Shown here piece by piece: positions 38,301-49,800 of a DNA stretch of 64,000 nucleotides (position 1 is the stretch's first letter; each line of letters starts with the position of its first letter). Both the position numbers and the translations under genes were made by a program. Source of the DNA: JBPRGH01 sp051418055. Lineage in GTDB: Bacteria; Bacteroidota; Bacteroidia; Cytophagales; Cyclobacteriaceae. Where the stretch lies: the NCBI GenBank assembly GCA_051418055.1, contig JBPRGH010000019.1:22648-86647 (forward strand), given 5' to 3'. The notes under the pieces are model-generated. The model was given only the letters and a program-made list of their open reading frames with translations, made no database searches and had not been told where the DNA came from.

Positions 38301-38459
38301 ATTCGAATAGAAGCAATGGCTAACCGGATCTGTGGTAAAGTGAACAGGAATCTTACCCAGGAAGAATGGGAGATCTATGTGGCTCCTGATATCGAGCGTA
38401 CCTCCACATGCCCTACAGTTACTGCATCATTACAATTAGAAACAATTCAAAACGAATGA
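35337..38459 (+). CDS. STAND NTPase (nSTAND1) with single membrane span, coiled coil and WD40 propeller
   Basis: The 1040-residue protein starts with the nSTAND1 entry motif NPFPGLRPF and FFGRE. Walker A GPSGSGKSS is at 51-59 and Walker B LILVDQFEELFR at 149-160. A winged-helix-like part (about 300-400) follows. Basic residues KQRRLKAAR-like precede a single hydrophobic span at about 499-519. A long Ala/Glu/Lys coiled coil runs to about 660, and WD40-like blades (KFIVGASSDGAVYQWKI, KLMATASSDKTVRIYNL) fill 695-1000. Positive-inside charge predicts NTPase in the cytoplasm and propeller in the periplasm. The role would be ligand-triggered oligomerisation and signalling, inferred from the family. 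The next gene overlaps the stop by ATGA. Confidence 0.87.
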   Translation: MNALLEKDAVNPFPGLRPFKIEESHLFFGREGQTDEVLLKLSQHRFCGIIGPSGSGKSSFVFCGVLPILYGGFMANRSADWEVVVTRPGAGPIENLAHALLQHEPDYIIADEDEKQIKRTIIVTLLRSSSLGLVEAIQQSRKKSDRNFLILVDQFEELFRFKDSRDNNSINETLAYISLLMEAVNHPDSPIYVALTMRSDFIGECAQFPQLTKKINDSHYLIPQLTRDQKKNAIEGPVAVGGATIAPRLVQQLLNDLGSNPDQLPILQHALMRTYDYWSKYKDYEDEPIDIIHYEAIGTMKEALSQHANEAFEELNEEQKRICEAVFRAITEKRGENFGIRRPTKLKEIASIADAPMAEVIEVIDRFREPSRSLLTPASHIELTEKSIIDISHESLMRIWVRLKNWVDDESEAVQMYLRLAEASAMYQIGKAGLWRPPDLHLALNWQEKHKPTLVWGQRYHPAFERTLVFLEYSKKEFETEERIKELQQKRRLKAARITALILASATVISVGFLIYAYYQRTEAIKNLETATVAQAQAEANELKALEEKKRADNEAEIARKNERIAEIQRGIATEQKDSATQARALAEIKRLEAEVAKKEAEAAQLVAVRNERKAKVEEQNARNEKAIADALRHLAIAKALAVKSKEINDPQLKGLMAQQAYNYNTQFGGYPLDNDIYQGLYFALNSLQDPLTQPLKGHKYQVSAIVPSNADKYLYSAGADGIVIQWTLEGTDRRGTEIANRGFSNNIKSMAISPNNKFLAIGGSFPSVNQASFIELIDISKPSTIIKVEGVQGNVRALKYAKDGKLFILDNQGKTIKNYDQGQDQASVFINPSSAIEDLAISPDGKFIVGASSDGAVYQWKISDKSVIKIDEGKEVLKSIAYSPDGKFIVYGTLSGLVKVFNTQSRNVTELSGQEAIINEIVFSPNGKLMATASSDKTVRIYNLDELVQKQPIVLNDHPDMVQTIAFTPDGEQIVAGTFEQLIKAWPIRIEAMANRICGKVNRNLTQEEWEIYVAPDIERTSTCPTVTASLQLETIQNE

Positions 38460-39526
38460 AACCTATAGCAATTCTATTTTTCTGCTGTTTCAGTTTTTGG
38501 TCTTATAGTCAGGACCAGTCAGATGCAGATAATGATGAGGAAGTAACCGTATGTACTCAAAACCTGCGACAGGCCCGCTCTCTATATGAAGAAGGAAAAT
38601 TAAATGAAATCCCCTCCACGTTAAGTGCTTGTTTAAAATCAGGCTTTACACCAGAGGAGAAAGTTGAGGCATACCGGCTCATTGCCATTACCGATTTATA
38701 TCTTGATAATCCGGCTAAGGCAGACGAGGCAATGTTAAATCTGCTGCATACAAACCCTGAGTACGTCGTAAACGAAAATATTGATCCCGCAGAATATATT
38801 AACCTTTACCGCTCATTCAGAACGAAATGGTTATTCCGCTGGGGAATTAAAGGAGGTGGAAATTATTCCATCCCTCATGTGATGGAAAGCTTTTCTCCAA
38901 CAAATCCAGGTGAGTATAGTGGCCAGTTAAGCTATCAAATAGGTGCCCTTATGGAATTTGATGAGCTGATACCTCATGTAATAATCCAACCTGAGGTGCT
39001 TTTCACTTCAAAATCTTATGGATATTCTTCTATACCGGATAGCTACGAGCCAAAAAATAGTGGTGAACTACCCGGGCCGGGCAACAGAAATCTTGAGGCT
39101 GCACTAAACCTGGGATACCTGGAGCTTTTCATAACAGGTAAGTATCAGATTTGGAAAGACAAAAAATATTATGCCCTACTTTCACCCGGTGTTGGTTATT
39201 TAGTTACAGCAGAAATTCCCTCTTTAGAATTGGATAATGCTGAAAGCCCTTCTATTGACCTTCTTGAGGATGCCCCTGGATTTTTACACCGGGTTAACCC
39301 TCAGCTTTTTATAGGTGCAGGAACAGAATTTAAATTCGGAAGATTCTATGCACTGGCTGATATCCGCTATGGCTATAGTTTTAGTAACTTAATAAATGAC
39401 CCCTTTGCAGCTTCACAGTTGCAGTACACCTATGGCTTAGGAGCAAGTAACCATAAACTAAACTCGGTCATCTTTTCTATTAGCTTCATCCGTGCCACAT
39501 ATAAACCTAAAAAATTAACCGATTGA
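38456..39526 (+). CDS. TPR-containing outer-membrane barrel protein
   Basis: I start the gene at the ATG of the ATGA overlap with the STAND gene; this yields a clear signal peptide (MKPIAILFFCCFSFWSYSQ). Residues about 35-125 look like TPR helices (RQARSLYEEGKLNEIPSTL, EEKVEAYRLIAITDLYLDNP). From about 135 the chain becomes beta-rich with porin-like strands (WGIKGGGNYSI, YYALLSPGVGYLVTA, FYALADIRYGYSF), ending in SFIRATYKP. A TPR region joined to a barrel fits a periplasmic contact plus outer-membrane anchor. A position between the STAND gene and a lipoprotein suggests it passes contact across the periplasm; this is inference. Confidence 0.72.
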   Translation: MKPIAILFFCCFSFWSYSQDQSDADNDEEVTVCTQNLRQARSLYEEGKLNEIPSTLSACLKSGFTPEEKVEAYRLIAITDLYLDNPAKADEAMLNLLHTNPEYVVNENIDPAEYINLYRSFRTKWLFRWGIKGGGNYSIPHVMESFSPTNPGEYSGQLSYQIGALMEFDELIPHVIIQPEVLFTSKSYGYSSIPDSYEPKNSGELPGPGNRNLEAALNLGYLELFITGKYQIWKDKKYYALLSPGVGYLVTAEIPSLELDNAESPSIDLLEDAPGFLHRVNPQLFIGAGTEFKFGRFYALADIRYGYSFSNLINDPFAASQLQYTYGLGASNHKLNSVIFSISFIRATYKPKKLTD

Positions 39527-39530
39527 TCAT

Positions 39531-40760
39531 ATGAAAAATATTTTTCTATATGTAATCATATTTTTTACTCTAGTCTCATGTCAGAGTGAAGTAAATGCTC
39601 CAATGGGTATTGGAAGTACATTTATAAAAATCATAAGTACCGATGCAAGAAATGAAGCGATAGAGGCTATACCTTCTCCAGATGGTGGATACATATTATT
39701 GGCAAATGTTTCTGAAGTGGATGAAGATCCAAGAAGGTGGATCAAATTAGTGAAAACAGATGCCGGTGGCAATCAACTGTGGACAAGGAGTTACTTTGCA
39801 CAAGATCAGGCTGAAACTGCTAATTCTCAGCTGGTTGCAAATAATTTCATTCCATACAAGAATGGTTACCTGATCATTGGCGACAGTATCAATAGCGGCA
39901 ATAGTTCCTTATTCCTTTCATATGTGAATGACCAGGGCTTAGAACAATCACGTAAAGTTATTTCCGCTGAAATCGACTACAATTTAAGCGGTAAATCCCT
40001 ATTGCTAAAAGAAGATGGTAATATGGTATTTATCCTGTCAGTAAGAAGTGCGAAAAACGATCCTCTTGATAAGCAGGCTATAATTGCATTAACAGACGAA
40101 AACCTCAATATTAACACCCAACCAGCTATTAATCTTGGAGGTAACATCTCCCTGACAAATAACCTCCTCTTGAACCCCGATAAGCATTTGCTTTTTGGCG
40201 GTAATAATCATGTAAGCCAATCACGCACAAACTTTAGGATTATAGAAGCTGATTCTCTTTCTCAATTCCCCTCGGGCCCGGAGCTTACAGGAAAACCACA
40301 CTGGTTTTTGAGTGAAATTGTAGGCTTTAATGACCGTGTATTGGCAGTTGGCGAGAAATCTGATAATGCAGATTTTCAGGAAGAAGTAATTAGCGACCGG
40401 ATCATATTCCTAAATGCCCGGAATGATGCAATAACTGAAAACAGTGTTATTGAAATCCAACTTGAAGAAGCAGCAACAGGATATTCAGTAACACGAACCC
40501 AAGATGGCTTTTTTGCCATTTTAGGAACCATTGGCAATCAGGAGGATCAGCGGGAGCTTGTGCTTTTAAAGACTGATGGCAACGGCAGTATATTAACAAA
40601 TAGCGGAATTCCTTTCAAAAAAACCTATGGCGGCAATGGCGAAAAAGGCGCCACCATATTACAATCGGCTGACGGAGGGTTTCTCCTTTATGGAACAACC
40701 CGATTCGGCGGTATCGAGTCACTGTTATTAATAAAAACGAACAGTAATGGTGATCTGTAA
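39531..40760 (+). CDS. Lipoprotein with beta-propeller-like repeats
   Basis: The N-terminus MKNIFLYVIIFFTLVSC is a lipoprotein signal with Cys17 in LVSC. The mature part has repeated blades with the pattern DGGYILLANVSE...WIKLVKTDAGGNQLWTRSY, EDGNMVFILSV, DGGFLLYGTTRFGG, typical of kelch/PQQ-like propellers in Bacteroidota. It should be anchored in the outer membrane; residues after Cys (QSEVNAP) contain one acidic residue, so surface export is possible but not shown. The start lies four bases after the barrel gene, so the pair is coupled. Confidence 0.75.
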   Translation: MKNIFLYVIIFFTLVSCQSEVNAPMGIGSTFIKIISTDARNEAIEAIPSPDGGYILLANVSEVDEDPRRWIKLVKTDAGGNQLWTRSYFAQDQAETANSQLVANNFIPYKNGYLIIGDSINSGNSSLFLSYVNDQGLEQSRKVISAEIDYNLSGKSLLLKEDGNMVFILSVRSAKNDPLDKQAIIALTDENLNINTQPAINLGGNISLTNNLLLNPDKHLLFGGNNHVSQSRTNFRIIEADSLSQFPSGPELTGKPHWFLSEIVGFNDRVLAVGEKSDNADFQEEVISDRIIFLNARNDAITENSVIEIQLEEAATGYSVTRTQDGFFAILGTIGNQEDQRELVLLKTDGNGSILTNSGIPFKKTYGGNGEKGATILQSADGGFLLYGTTRFGGIESLLLIKTNSNGDL

Positions 40761-40809
40761 ACAAATATATTAACACACTAACCTATTAATAGTATTCTTT
40801 ACTAAACCC

Positions 40810-43800
40810 ATGAGAAAGCTCTTTTTCTTTTTAATTCTAAGTGCATTATTATTGACTTTCAATGCTGAAGCTCAAGTTATTGTTACATACTCTTTTAGCT
40901 CAACTGTCAGCCCTGAAAGCCAGCCTGCTAATGGAACTGCTTCAAATATGGTAAGAGGAAGTGGCGTTACAACAGTTTTGTCCGTGGATAAAATCAATTC
41001 TATAGGCTGGACAACAAATTCCTCTATTGATGTTAATGACTATTATGAATTCACAATTTCTCCAAATTGCGGTTACAAGCTAAACCTCACATCTTTAGCC
41101 TTTGATGAATCATTTGGTGCCGTAGTTGCTGCACATGATTATAACTGGGTCGTACGATCGAGTTATGATAATTTTGCCTCAGATATAGTTGCTGCAACTA
41201 CAGAAAGTGCTACTATCGGATCAGGAGGCACAACGAACAATTCAATAACCTTACCTGCAAATCCTTTCAGCAGCGTTAGTCAGGCTGTTACCTTCAGGAT
41301 TTATATGTACAATGCTGAATCTGGTACAATGGAATGGGGATTGGATAATGTAAACCTGAATGGTTCTATTGTGGCTTTAACTGATTTACTCACTGTAAAC
41401 TTTGAAAATGCCGGATGTGGCTACACTTTATCGGGTGGGCCGGGAACAACTTCCAATATTGACTTCTTTGGAAGATTTGATAAAAATGAAGAAGGCACTG
41501 ATACAGGTGGTGGAGATACACATGATCTGAGTACTTCCTACAGTTCTGAAGCTATAGTTGGTAATTATTATGTCGCTGGCCGTGATATAAATGAAAGTTC
41601 AGGAAGTGAAGGAATCGTAACTTTGGATGCCATTAATGTCACTAACTATGAAAACTTATCTTTGTCTTATGATCTTGCAGCACCTGGTGGATCATTTGAA
41701 AATGTCGATTATATCATTGTAGATTATGAATATGATGGCTCCGGTTCATTCACTGTTTTAGATAAATTTACTGGTATAAATAGAGATGGAACAGCTGAAA
41801 GTTTATCTTCTACTATTACAACTTTTACAAAATCAATACCTAAAGTTGGAACCAGTTTAAAAATTAGATTAAGATTTTTAAATGACAATGACGTTGAGCA
41901 ATATCTAGCTGATAACATTGTTCTTTCAGGTACTTTAGATGGAACTGGTCCTACTCCTACTATTACCCGAAATGCAGTAACTAACGGTTCATTTACAGCC
42001 ACAACTGATAATTCAGTATCATTTGATATTGCATTTGATGAAGTAGTAGATAACAGTACATTTACCATTGCAGATATTACCATCAATGATGATGCCGGCG
42101 CAGTAACATATACAGCTCCGGTAGCCGGAGATCTGGTAAACAGTGGTGATAATAGAAATTATACCTTTACATTAAATAATTTGGCAGGTGATGGCAATAT
42201 TTCCATCACTTTAGGCACAGCAATTAATGATCTGGCGGGTAATACCAGTACTCAGGTCATTTCCAGTGCCTTTACAATTGATAATACGGCTCCTGAAATA
42301 ACCTCAATAACCTCCACGGAAAGTGATTCTGTAAGTGGAAATTTCTTTGTTACCATTTTATTCAGCGAAATAGTTACAGGTTTTGCTTCAGGTGATGTAA
42401 GTGTGACAAATGGTTCTGTAGCTGGTTTATCTACAATAGATAATATCTCTTACAGTGTTGAAATAAACCCTAATGCTAATCAATCAGTTTCTGTTGATGT
42501 TGCAGCCGGTGTGGCAACTGATAATGCAGGAAACGCTAACAATGCATATCCTACTGCATTTACCATTTATAATGATGAAACAAACCCATTATTCTCTACT
42601 GATAATACTGAAAACCGCACGGATGTTTCTATTGATTACAGGGTAAATGTTTCGGAAAACTCATGGATATCACTGGTTGTTACAACTTCTTCCAGCCAGC
42701 CAACCAAAGCACAAATTGATGCTCAAAATGATCACAATAATAATGCTGCTGTCGTTTACGAGTATCTATGGTATGAATCAGGTGCTGACCTGGTAAAAAC
42801 CCTTTCAGGTTTAGCATCAAATACTACTTATTATATTCATGCTTATGCTCAGGATCCTGCAGGTAATCAAACTTCTGTGGAAAGCACCTCATCTTTTACT
42901 ACTTTAAAATCTGAGCCTTCAGCACATGTTACTGGTGTGAATTCATTCCCTAACTCTACCACTGCCATTGAAATTGAATGGACAGATGTAAATACCGGGT
43001 CAATACCTGATGGATACCTGATACAATTTGCTGCTAACCCTGCTTCCTTCACCAATCCAACGGATGGTGTGACAGTTGGTAATGATGCAAATAATCAAAA
43101 TGTGACTGCAGTGACTCAAACTGTTAGCTTTAGCTCATTAATTCAAAATACAGCTTATGATTTCCGGATTATCCCTTATACCAACTCAGGAATGGAAATC
43201 GATTATTATTTGGGTGGTGCCATTCCTTCAGGTACAGAAAATACTTTTAAAGCTCAACCTTCAGGTTCCCCTGCACCTACTCTTTCAACAAGCAGTAATA
43301 CAGAAATGACCGTTACATGGGCAGATGCGGATGTTACCGGAGCTGATGGATATTTAATTCAATTAAGAGATAAAACGAGTGGAACTGCCTTTTATACAGT
43401 CACAGATGGAGAAATATACCCTGATGATAATGGTAACAATGATTCCGGAAATATAAATACACTAAACATTGGTACTGGTGTTCAAACCGTTACTTTTACC
43501 ACTCTTGACCCTGACCATAATTACGAAGTTCAGATATTCGCCTATTCGGTCTCAGGAGCAGGTGATAAAAATTATGCCGGGGGCAGCTCTACGCCGGAAC
43601 TTTATACTTTAAATTCCGAACCAGCACAAGTAGCTTCCCTTACTGCTTCACTTGTTGCATATCCAAATGCTGATGATGATCTTCAAATAGACTGGGCACA
43701 GGTTCCAGGAGCAAGATATCTTCTTTACATCTACACAGGAGCAGCCCCTGTTCCTTCTGACGGTACAGAACTGGGCGACAAAACTTTTGACGGGACAGAC

Positions 43801-46800
43801 GGTCGGAAAAAGATTACCAACGATGCTACTATTGGCCATTTATTCAGTGGTTTAGATCCTAATACATCCTATAATTTTATTATTTATAGCTATACCTTGA
43901 ATGGTAATACACAAGCAAATTATAACACTATCGGTGCGCCTACGGCAAGTGCAACCACAGCTAAACTGGAACCTACAAATAACCCTGCTACCCTTAATTA
44001 TAGTTCTACTTCAAGTACCCTCACTATTTCCTGGGATGATGTTACTACCGGAACCGTAATTCCTGATGGGTATATTTTAATTGCCAGAAGACAAAAAGGT
44101 GGTGTTAGTTATGATGAACCAGCTGATGGTACTCAACTACCTAATGATACTGATATGAGCCCACCTCCCGGTGATCAGAATGCTGAGGTCTATATAGCTC
44201 ATAGTGAACTGACAAATGAGGTTACCTTCACTAATCTAGAATCTGGTAAAGATTATGCATTTAAGGTTTGGTCTTATACAAACAGTGGTGCTCAAATCAA
44301 TTATAATATGGACAACAGCAATGAGGAGACGAGCATATACTTACCTTCAGCCCTTACTTCAACAATTACACCGGGCCCTCTTGCTGAACCGGCGACAATA
44401 GCCTCCACAAATGACTCCAATGGTGAGATAACTGATGTTTTCGATTTTATAGTAACTGATTTCAATGATGATGATAATGCAGGAATGGATATTACTAAAA
44501 TCAGGATAACAAAAGGAGCAAATAATAATGTAAGTGACTGGACTTCTGTGATTGCAGGCATAGAGTTGTCCGATGGCACTAATGGAAGTGTCACTGATGC
44601 TACGGAAACAATCTATGCTGATAGTATTGTTTTTAGCGGGATAAATGTTGATAACGAACGCCTTGGTGAAATTGATAAAGGGGAGACAAAAACCTATACT
44701 TTAAAAATATTCTTAACCACATCTGTAAATGATGATGATATACTAGATTTTAGAGTTCAGGCAAGTGATTTTGAAGTAGGTGGAACAGCTTTCGAACCTA
44801 CACAGGAAGAAGAATCCGGGCCCATCGAAATTGAAGTAATTGCCACAGCCTATTCTTTTGTAACCCAGCCACCATCTGAAATTTATGCTCTGGAGGATGT
44901 GCTTAATGCAGGTAATCCTATACAGTTAAATGCTGTAGATGCCAATGACAATATCGACCTTGATTATTCTTTCGGTGGTGCCAATGTGCCAACATCAATT
45001 ACTGTAGCAAATGCTGATGGGATTTTGATGAATAATATACCAACGGTAGCCTCAAATTTATCTAATGGTGTTTTCACCTTCCCTACTAACTTTCAGTATC
45101 AAAATATTGGTAATGGTACTTTAACAATAACTGATAGCCCTACCGGATTTTCTGTCATATCCAATGCTGTTACTGTGAAATCCCGGACAAATTTTGTTGC
45201 TAATTCCAATGGATTGTCTACAGGTACCCTAAATAGTAATTCAATAGATCACGCCTTACTTGGCTTTTCAGTGTCCTCACAGGGACCTGCCACCATCAAT
45301 GGACTAACCGTAGATGCCAATGACTTAGTCGAAGGTAAAATAAAGCAGGTCCTGTTAGTAGAATCAACGGATGATAATATCTACAATGCCGGTATTGATC
45401 TGATTGAAGCCAATGTGCTGGATACTTTTGATGTTTCAGTAAATCCTCTGGTATTAAAAAATAGCATTAGCATAGCTTTAGATGGATTAAATACGCAACG
45501 TCATTTCTTTATTGTAGCTGATATAGAGAAAAATGTAAATATCAATACCCCGGCCCTTCAATTATTTTTGATTCAGTCAGGAATATCAATAAATCAGGGT
45601 GATATAAATAGTACAAATCTTCCTGTTACAGGAAGCCTGATAAATTTCATTGATGTTTCTAAACCTTTAGTTGAAAACATAACTGCTGATATTCCAGTGG
45701 TTACCGATGCTAATGCAGGAGGGGTATTAAATATTTCAGTAGTATTTGATGAGGAAATGAATACTACCATTGCACCTAATCTGACTTTAGTCCCAGACGG
45801 AATATACCCTAATCCGACAACGGATCAGGCAACTCCTACCCTTGTGTATGATGCTTTAAACAGCTCCTGGTTACCTGATAATAAAACCTTTGTAGCAAAA
45901 TATACTGTTACCGATAATCAACTTTTATCTGTAGATCTGGGCGTGTCGGTTTCCATGGCCATAGATAGTGCCGGACTTACAATGGATAGCGATACCCATT
46001 TAAGTGTATTTTCAATAGATATGGAAAATCCTTTCTCAGGCACAGCAGTATTATCGCATACTCAGATCGCTGATTCAACTGCAGTAAATGGTGCCGGTGA
46101 TAAGCGTTTTGTCGTAACATTATCTTTTAGCGAAGATATGGATGACAGTGGTACCAATGATCCCACCTTAACCTTTGACCAGACTGTTTCCAATACATTG
46201 ACATTTGACAGTGATTTTTGGATTGATAAACAAACCTATCGTGCATTTTATGATGTGCTTGATGGTAACGAAACTTTAAATAGCATAGGATTTACAGTCA
46301 CCACCGGTACGGATTCCTCCGGAAATATTATGACTGCATCAGGTTTCCCTGGTTTGTTTAACATCGATAATGAAAATCCGGTAGTAAATCAAATTGAAAC
46401 AAGCATAAATACTATATCTGACAGTGAGGTTGGAACAGGAACATTTGAAATTGTGATAACCTATAATGAAGCTATGGACCCTGGTACTGCTCCTGTAATA
46501 ACATTTCCTGTTGAAGATCCTTCTTTAACAATAAGCCCGAATGTCTCAGGCAGTGGCTGGAAAGATGCAGTCACATATAAGGCGGCCTATGATGTAGTTG
46601 ATGTTAATGAGCGGATCCTGAATATTGATGTGCAGGTAGCCTCAGCGGCTGATAGCTATGGGAATATACAGACACTGTATGATGAGGCTGATGTATTTCA
46701 TATTGATAGTGAAAATCCTATTTCAGTTTTAGCCACTCCTTCTGTGGCAATAATAAGTGATATTAATTCAGGGTTACGCAGTTTTAGTATTAAAGTAGAT

Positions 46801-49800
46801 TTTTCAGAAGAAATGGATACTACTGCTGCCGCTCCGGATCCAATACTATCTTTCCCGGCAGAAGATCCCTCAGCTACAATTACCCTAGATTCTGTAGCAT
46901 GGAATTCGTTTACGCAATTTGAAGCTTTCTATAATGTTAATGATGTTAACTCTACTCTTTTAGCTATTGATGTTGATATCTCTATGGCTATTGATACGGC
47001 AGGTAACGTACAGCTACTTGGCGATTTTAATGATCTTTTTAATATTGACATGGAAAACCCTGAAGTAGTCTCTGTTACTGCCAGCACTACTTTAATAAAT
47101 GCGGCCCAGGATTCGATAATTAATGACGCAGTAGCAGGCACAGGAACTTTCACCCTGACTGTAGTATTTAACGAACCCATGGATCAAACGCAGGGGTTAA
47201 CATCAGGAACACAATTCCTCTCCTTCCCTACTACAGGTGAGGATCCATTAACTACCGTAACTTTTAATGGCGCTACCTGGACTAACAGCACTACCTACGT
47301 AGTGGCTTATGATGTAGTTGATTTGGGAGGCCGGATTGATAATATAGATGTTCAGGTCCAGAATGCTTTGGATGCAATTGGAAACACTTTAAATACAGCT
47401 ATTTTCTCTGATCGCTTTGATGTGCATATGGATAACCCGACAGTCGTATCCGTGACTCCTAGTCATTCTATAGTAGGGGATCCTTTAATAGGCACACAAA
47501 CTTTCTCTATTGCAGTAGAGTTTAATGAACCAATGGTTGTAGGTGTAGAGCCAACAATTGATTTCCCAACAGTTTCAGAAGACCCTACCTCTCCTAATGC
47601 CAACTTAACACGCAATGGCGGCAGCTGGGATAACACAGGAACTGTTTTTACTGCATTATATGATGTTGACGGATCATTTGATGAAACTATCAATGATATC
47701 GATGTAAGGGTAAGGTTTGCTATTGATTCGATTGCTAATAATGAGCAGGTTGAAATTACTGCGCCTGATGTTTTCACACTTAACACTCAGAATCCTAAAG
47801 TTACCGGTGTCACCTCCCCTGATGCTGACGGCTTTTACCGCGAAGGTGATATTATAACAATTGAAATAATCCTGGATCAGGATGTTACGGTATCAACAAC
47901 AGCAATCGTGCCTAAGCTAGGGCTTAATACCGGTGATTCAGCTGTTTATGTTCATAATACAACCCCTAATGTACTTGTATTTTCATATACCGTTCTGGCT
48001 ACGCAAAACAGTGCGGACCTTGGGTACAATGGTATCAATTCATTTGTATTGAATGGAGCAACAATTAAAGACGGTGCTTTAAACGACGCTGTAATTGATC
48101 TGCCGGTTCCCGGAGCAGCAGGTTCTTTAAGTACCAATAAGAATATTGTTATCGATACAGAAAATCCTGATCTCGCTGTAACAGCTCCTTTTTTACCTGC
48201 TGCGGATACATTTGCAGTTCCAGTTGATGCGGATATCCAAATCACCTTTAAAGAAGATATCGCCTTTACAGCCGTCCCCGGGCTTAATGTTTACTTATAT
48301 AATGCTGACAGCAGTATTTTACAAACTTTTGACGTAGTCAGCAATAGTGGCGGAATATTGACAATTTCGGGAAATGTTCTTACGGTAAATAATACATTTA
48401 TTTTTAGTGAATCAAGCTCCTATACGATCGGCATTGATAGTGCGGCCATTGAAGACCTTGCAGGAAATGCATATTCCGGCTTTACAATTTCCGACGAGAG
48501 GTATCAGTTCCAGACTTTTGGTACGCCGTTCATTTCAAACTTACAGAATAATTCACTCAATGCTTCAGCTATTTGTGTTGACAGTATTTTAAATGTAACC
48601 GGAAGGTTTTTCAGAGGATATTCCAATCAGAACAATATTAGCACGGTAACCTTCCATACACCGGATAATTCATCATCAGTTGCTGCTGATTTAGGCACTC
48701 TCCAAGTTCTTTCCGATACGCTCTTACAAATTAAAGTGCCTGCGGGTATTGATACAACTGCTTTCAGAATTTCAATAGATGTAAACTCCGATGCCTCAGC
48801 AATTGGAACAAATCCTGCCCGAACCAGTGAGATATCTATAGATCAATCTTTCATTGGACCATATGCTGCGGATCTGGTATTGGGCACTTCTAATATCAGT
48901 GCTGTTTGTTCTGAAGGAGCCATTACTGCTGATCTTGCAATAAACATTTCAGGAGGTAATGGTAATTACAGCTTTATCTATCAGGTGAACGGATCAAATA
49001 ATAATTCTGTATCCAACTATATAAATGGCAGTAATTTTAATGTTGATCCTCCAACGGCAAATGACAATGATTTTACAATTTTTGAATTAAAGGATCTTAA
49101 TAATTGCCCTGTACCAACGGCTGGTATAGATGCAGATCCGATTACCATTATAGAACATACACAACCTAAGATCACTAGCATTACTGATCTTGCCGGCCTC
49201 TGTCTGGAATCAGATCCTTCTTCAATTGAATTTGAAGCTACTGTAACAGGAAGTACAACCACAGGGACCTGGTCAATACAAAACGGTAGTGGAAGTTTAA
49301 GTTCTACCAATTATAATTTTGCCACAAATGATACCACTGAAACATATTCATTTGCCTCAAGTGATTTTCAGCTGGATACACTTTTAATAAAGCTGACAAC
49401 AACAGCTACACCTGCTCCATGTATTAACGTCACTGATTTTGTAGTTGTAACTTATACCAATGATCGTGTTGCTAATCTTAAAGGTGACAAATCAGTATGT
49501 AAATTAACTAATGAAGATCCTGTGCTTACTATTAATGCCTCTATTGCAGGAGATCCAAATAACGGAATATGGAAAGCTTATGATCCCACTTTTACAGCCG
49601 CAACCGGATATTTTACAAATGTGCAGAATAAGGATACAACTGTTATAGATAATAATGGAGCTATAAGTAATACCTATACATTTAGCTCCGCAGACAAAGA
49701 GAAGGATTTTATTTATCTTATTCTTGAACCTCTGGGTGGAACTTGCGGTGATGTGGTCTCAGACACAGTAAAGATTGTCGTAAAAGATCTTCCTGTTCCT

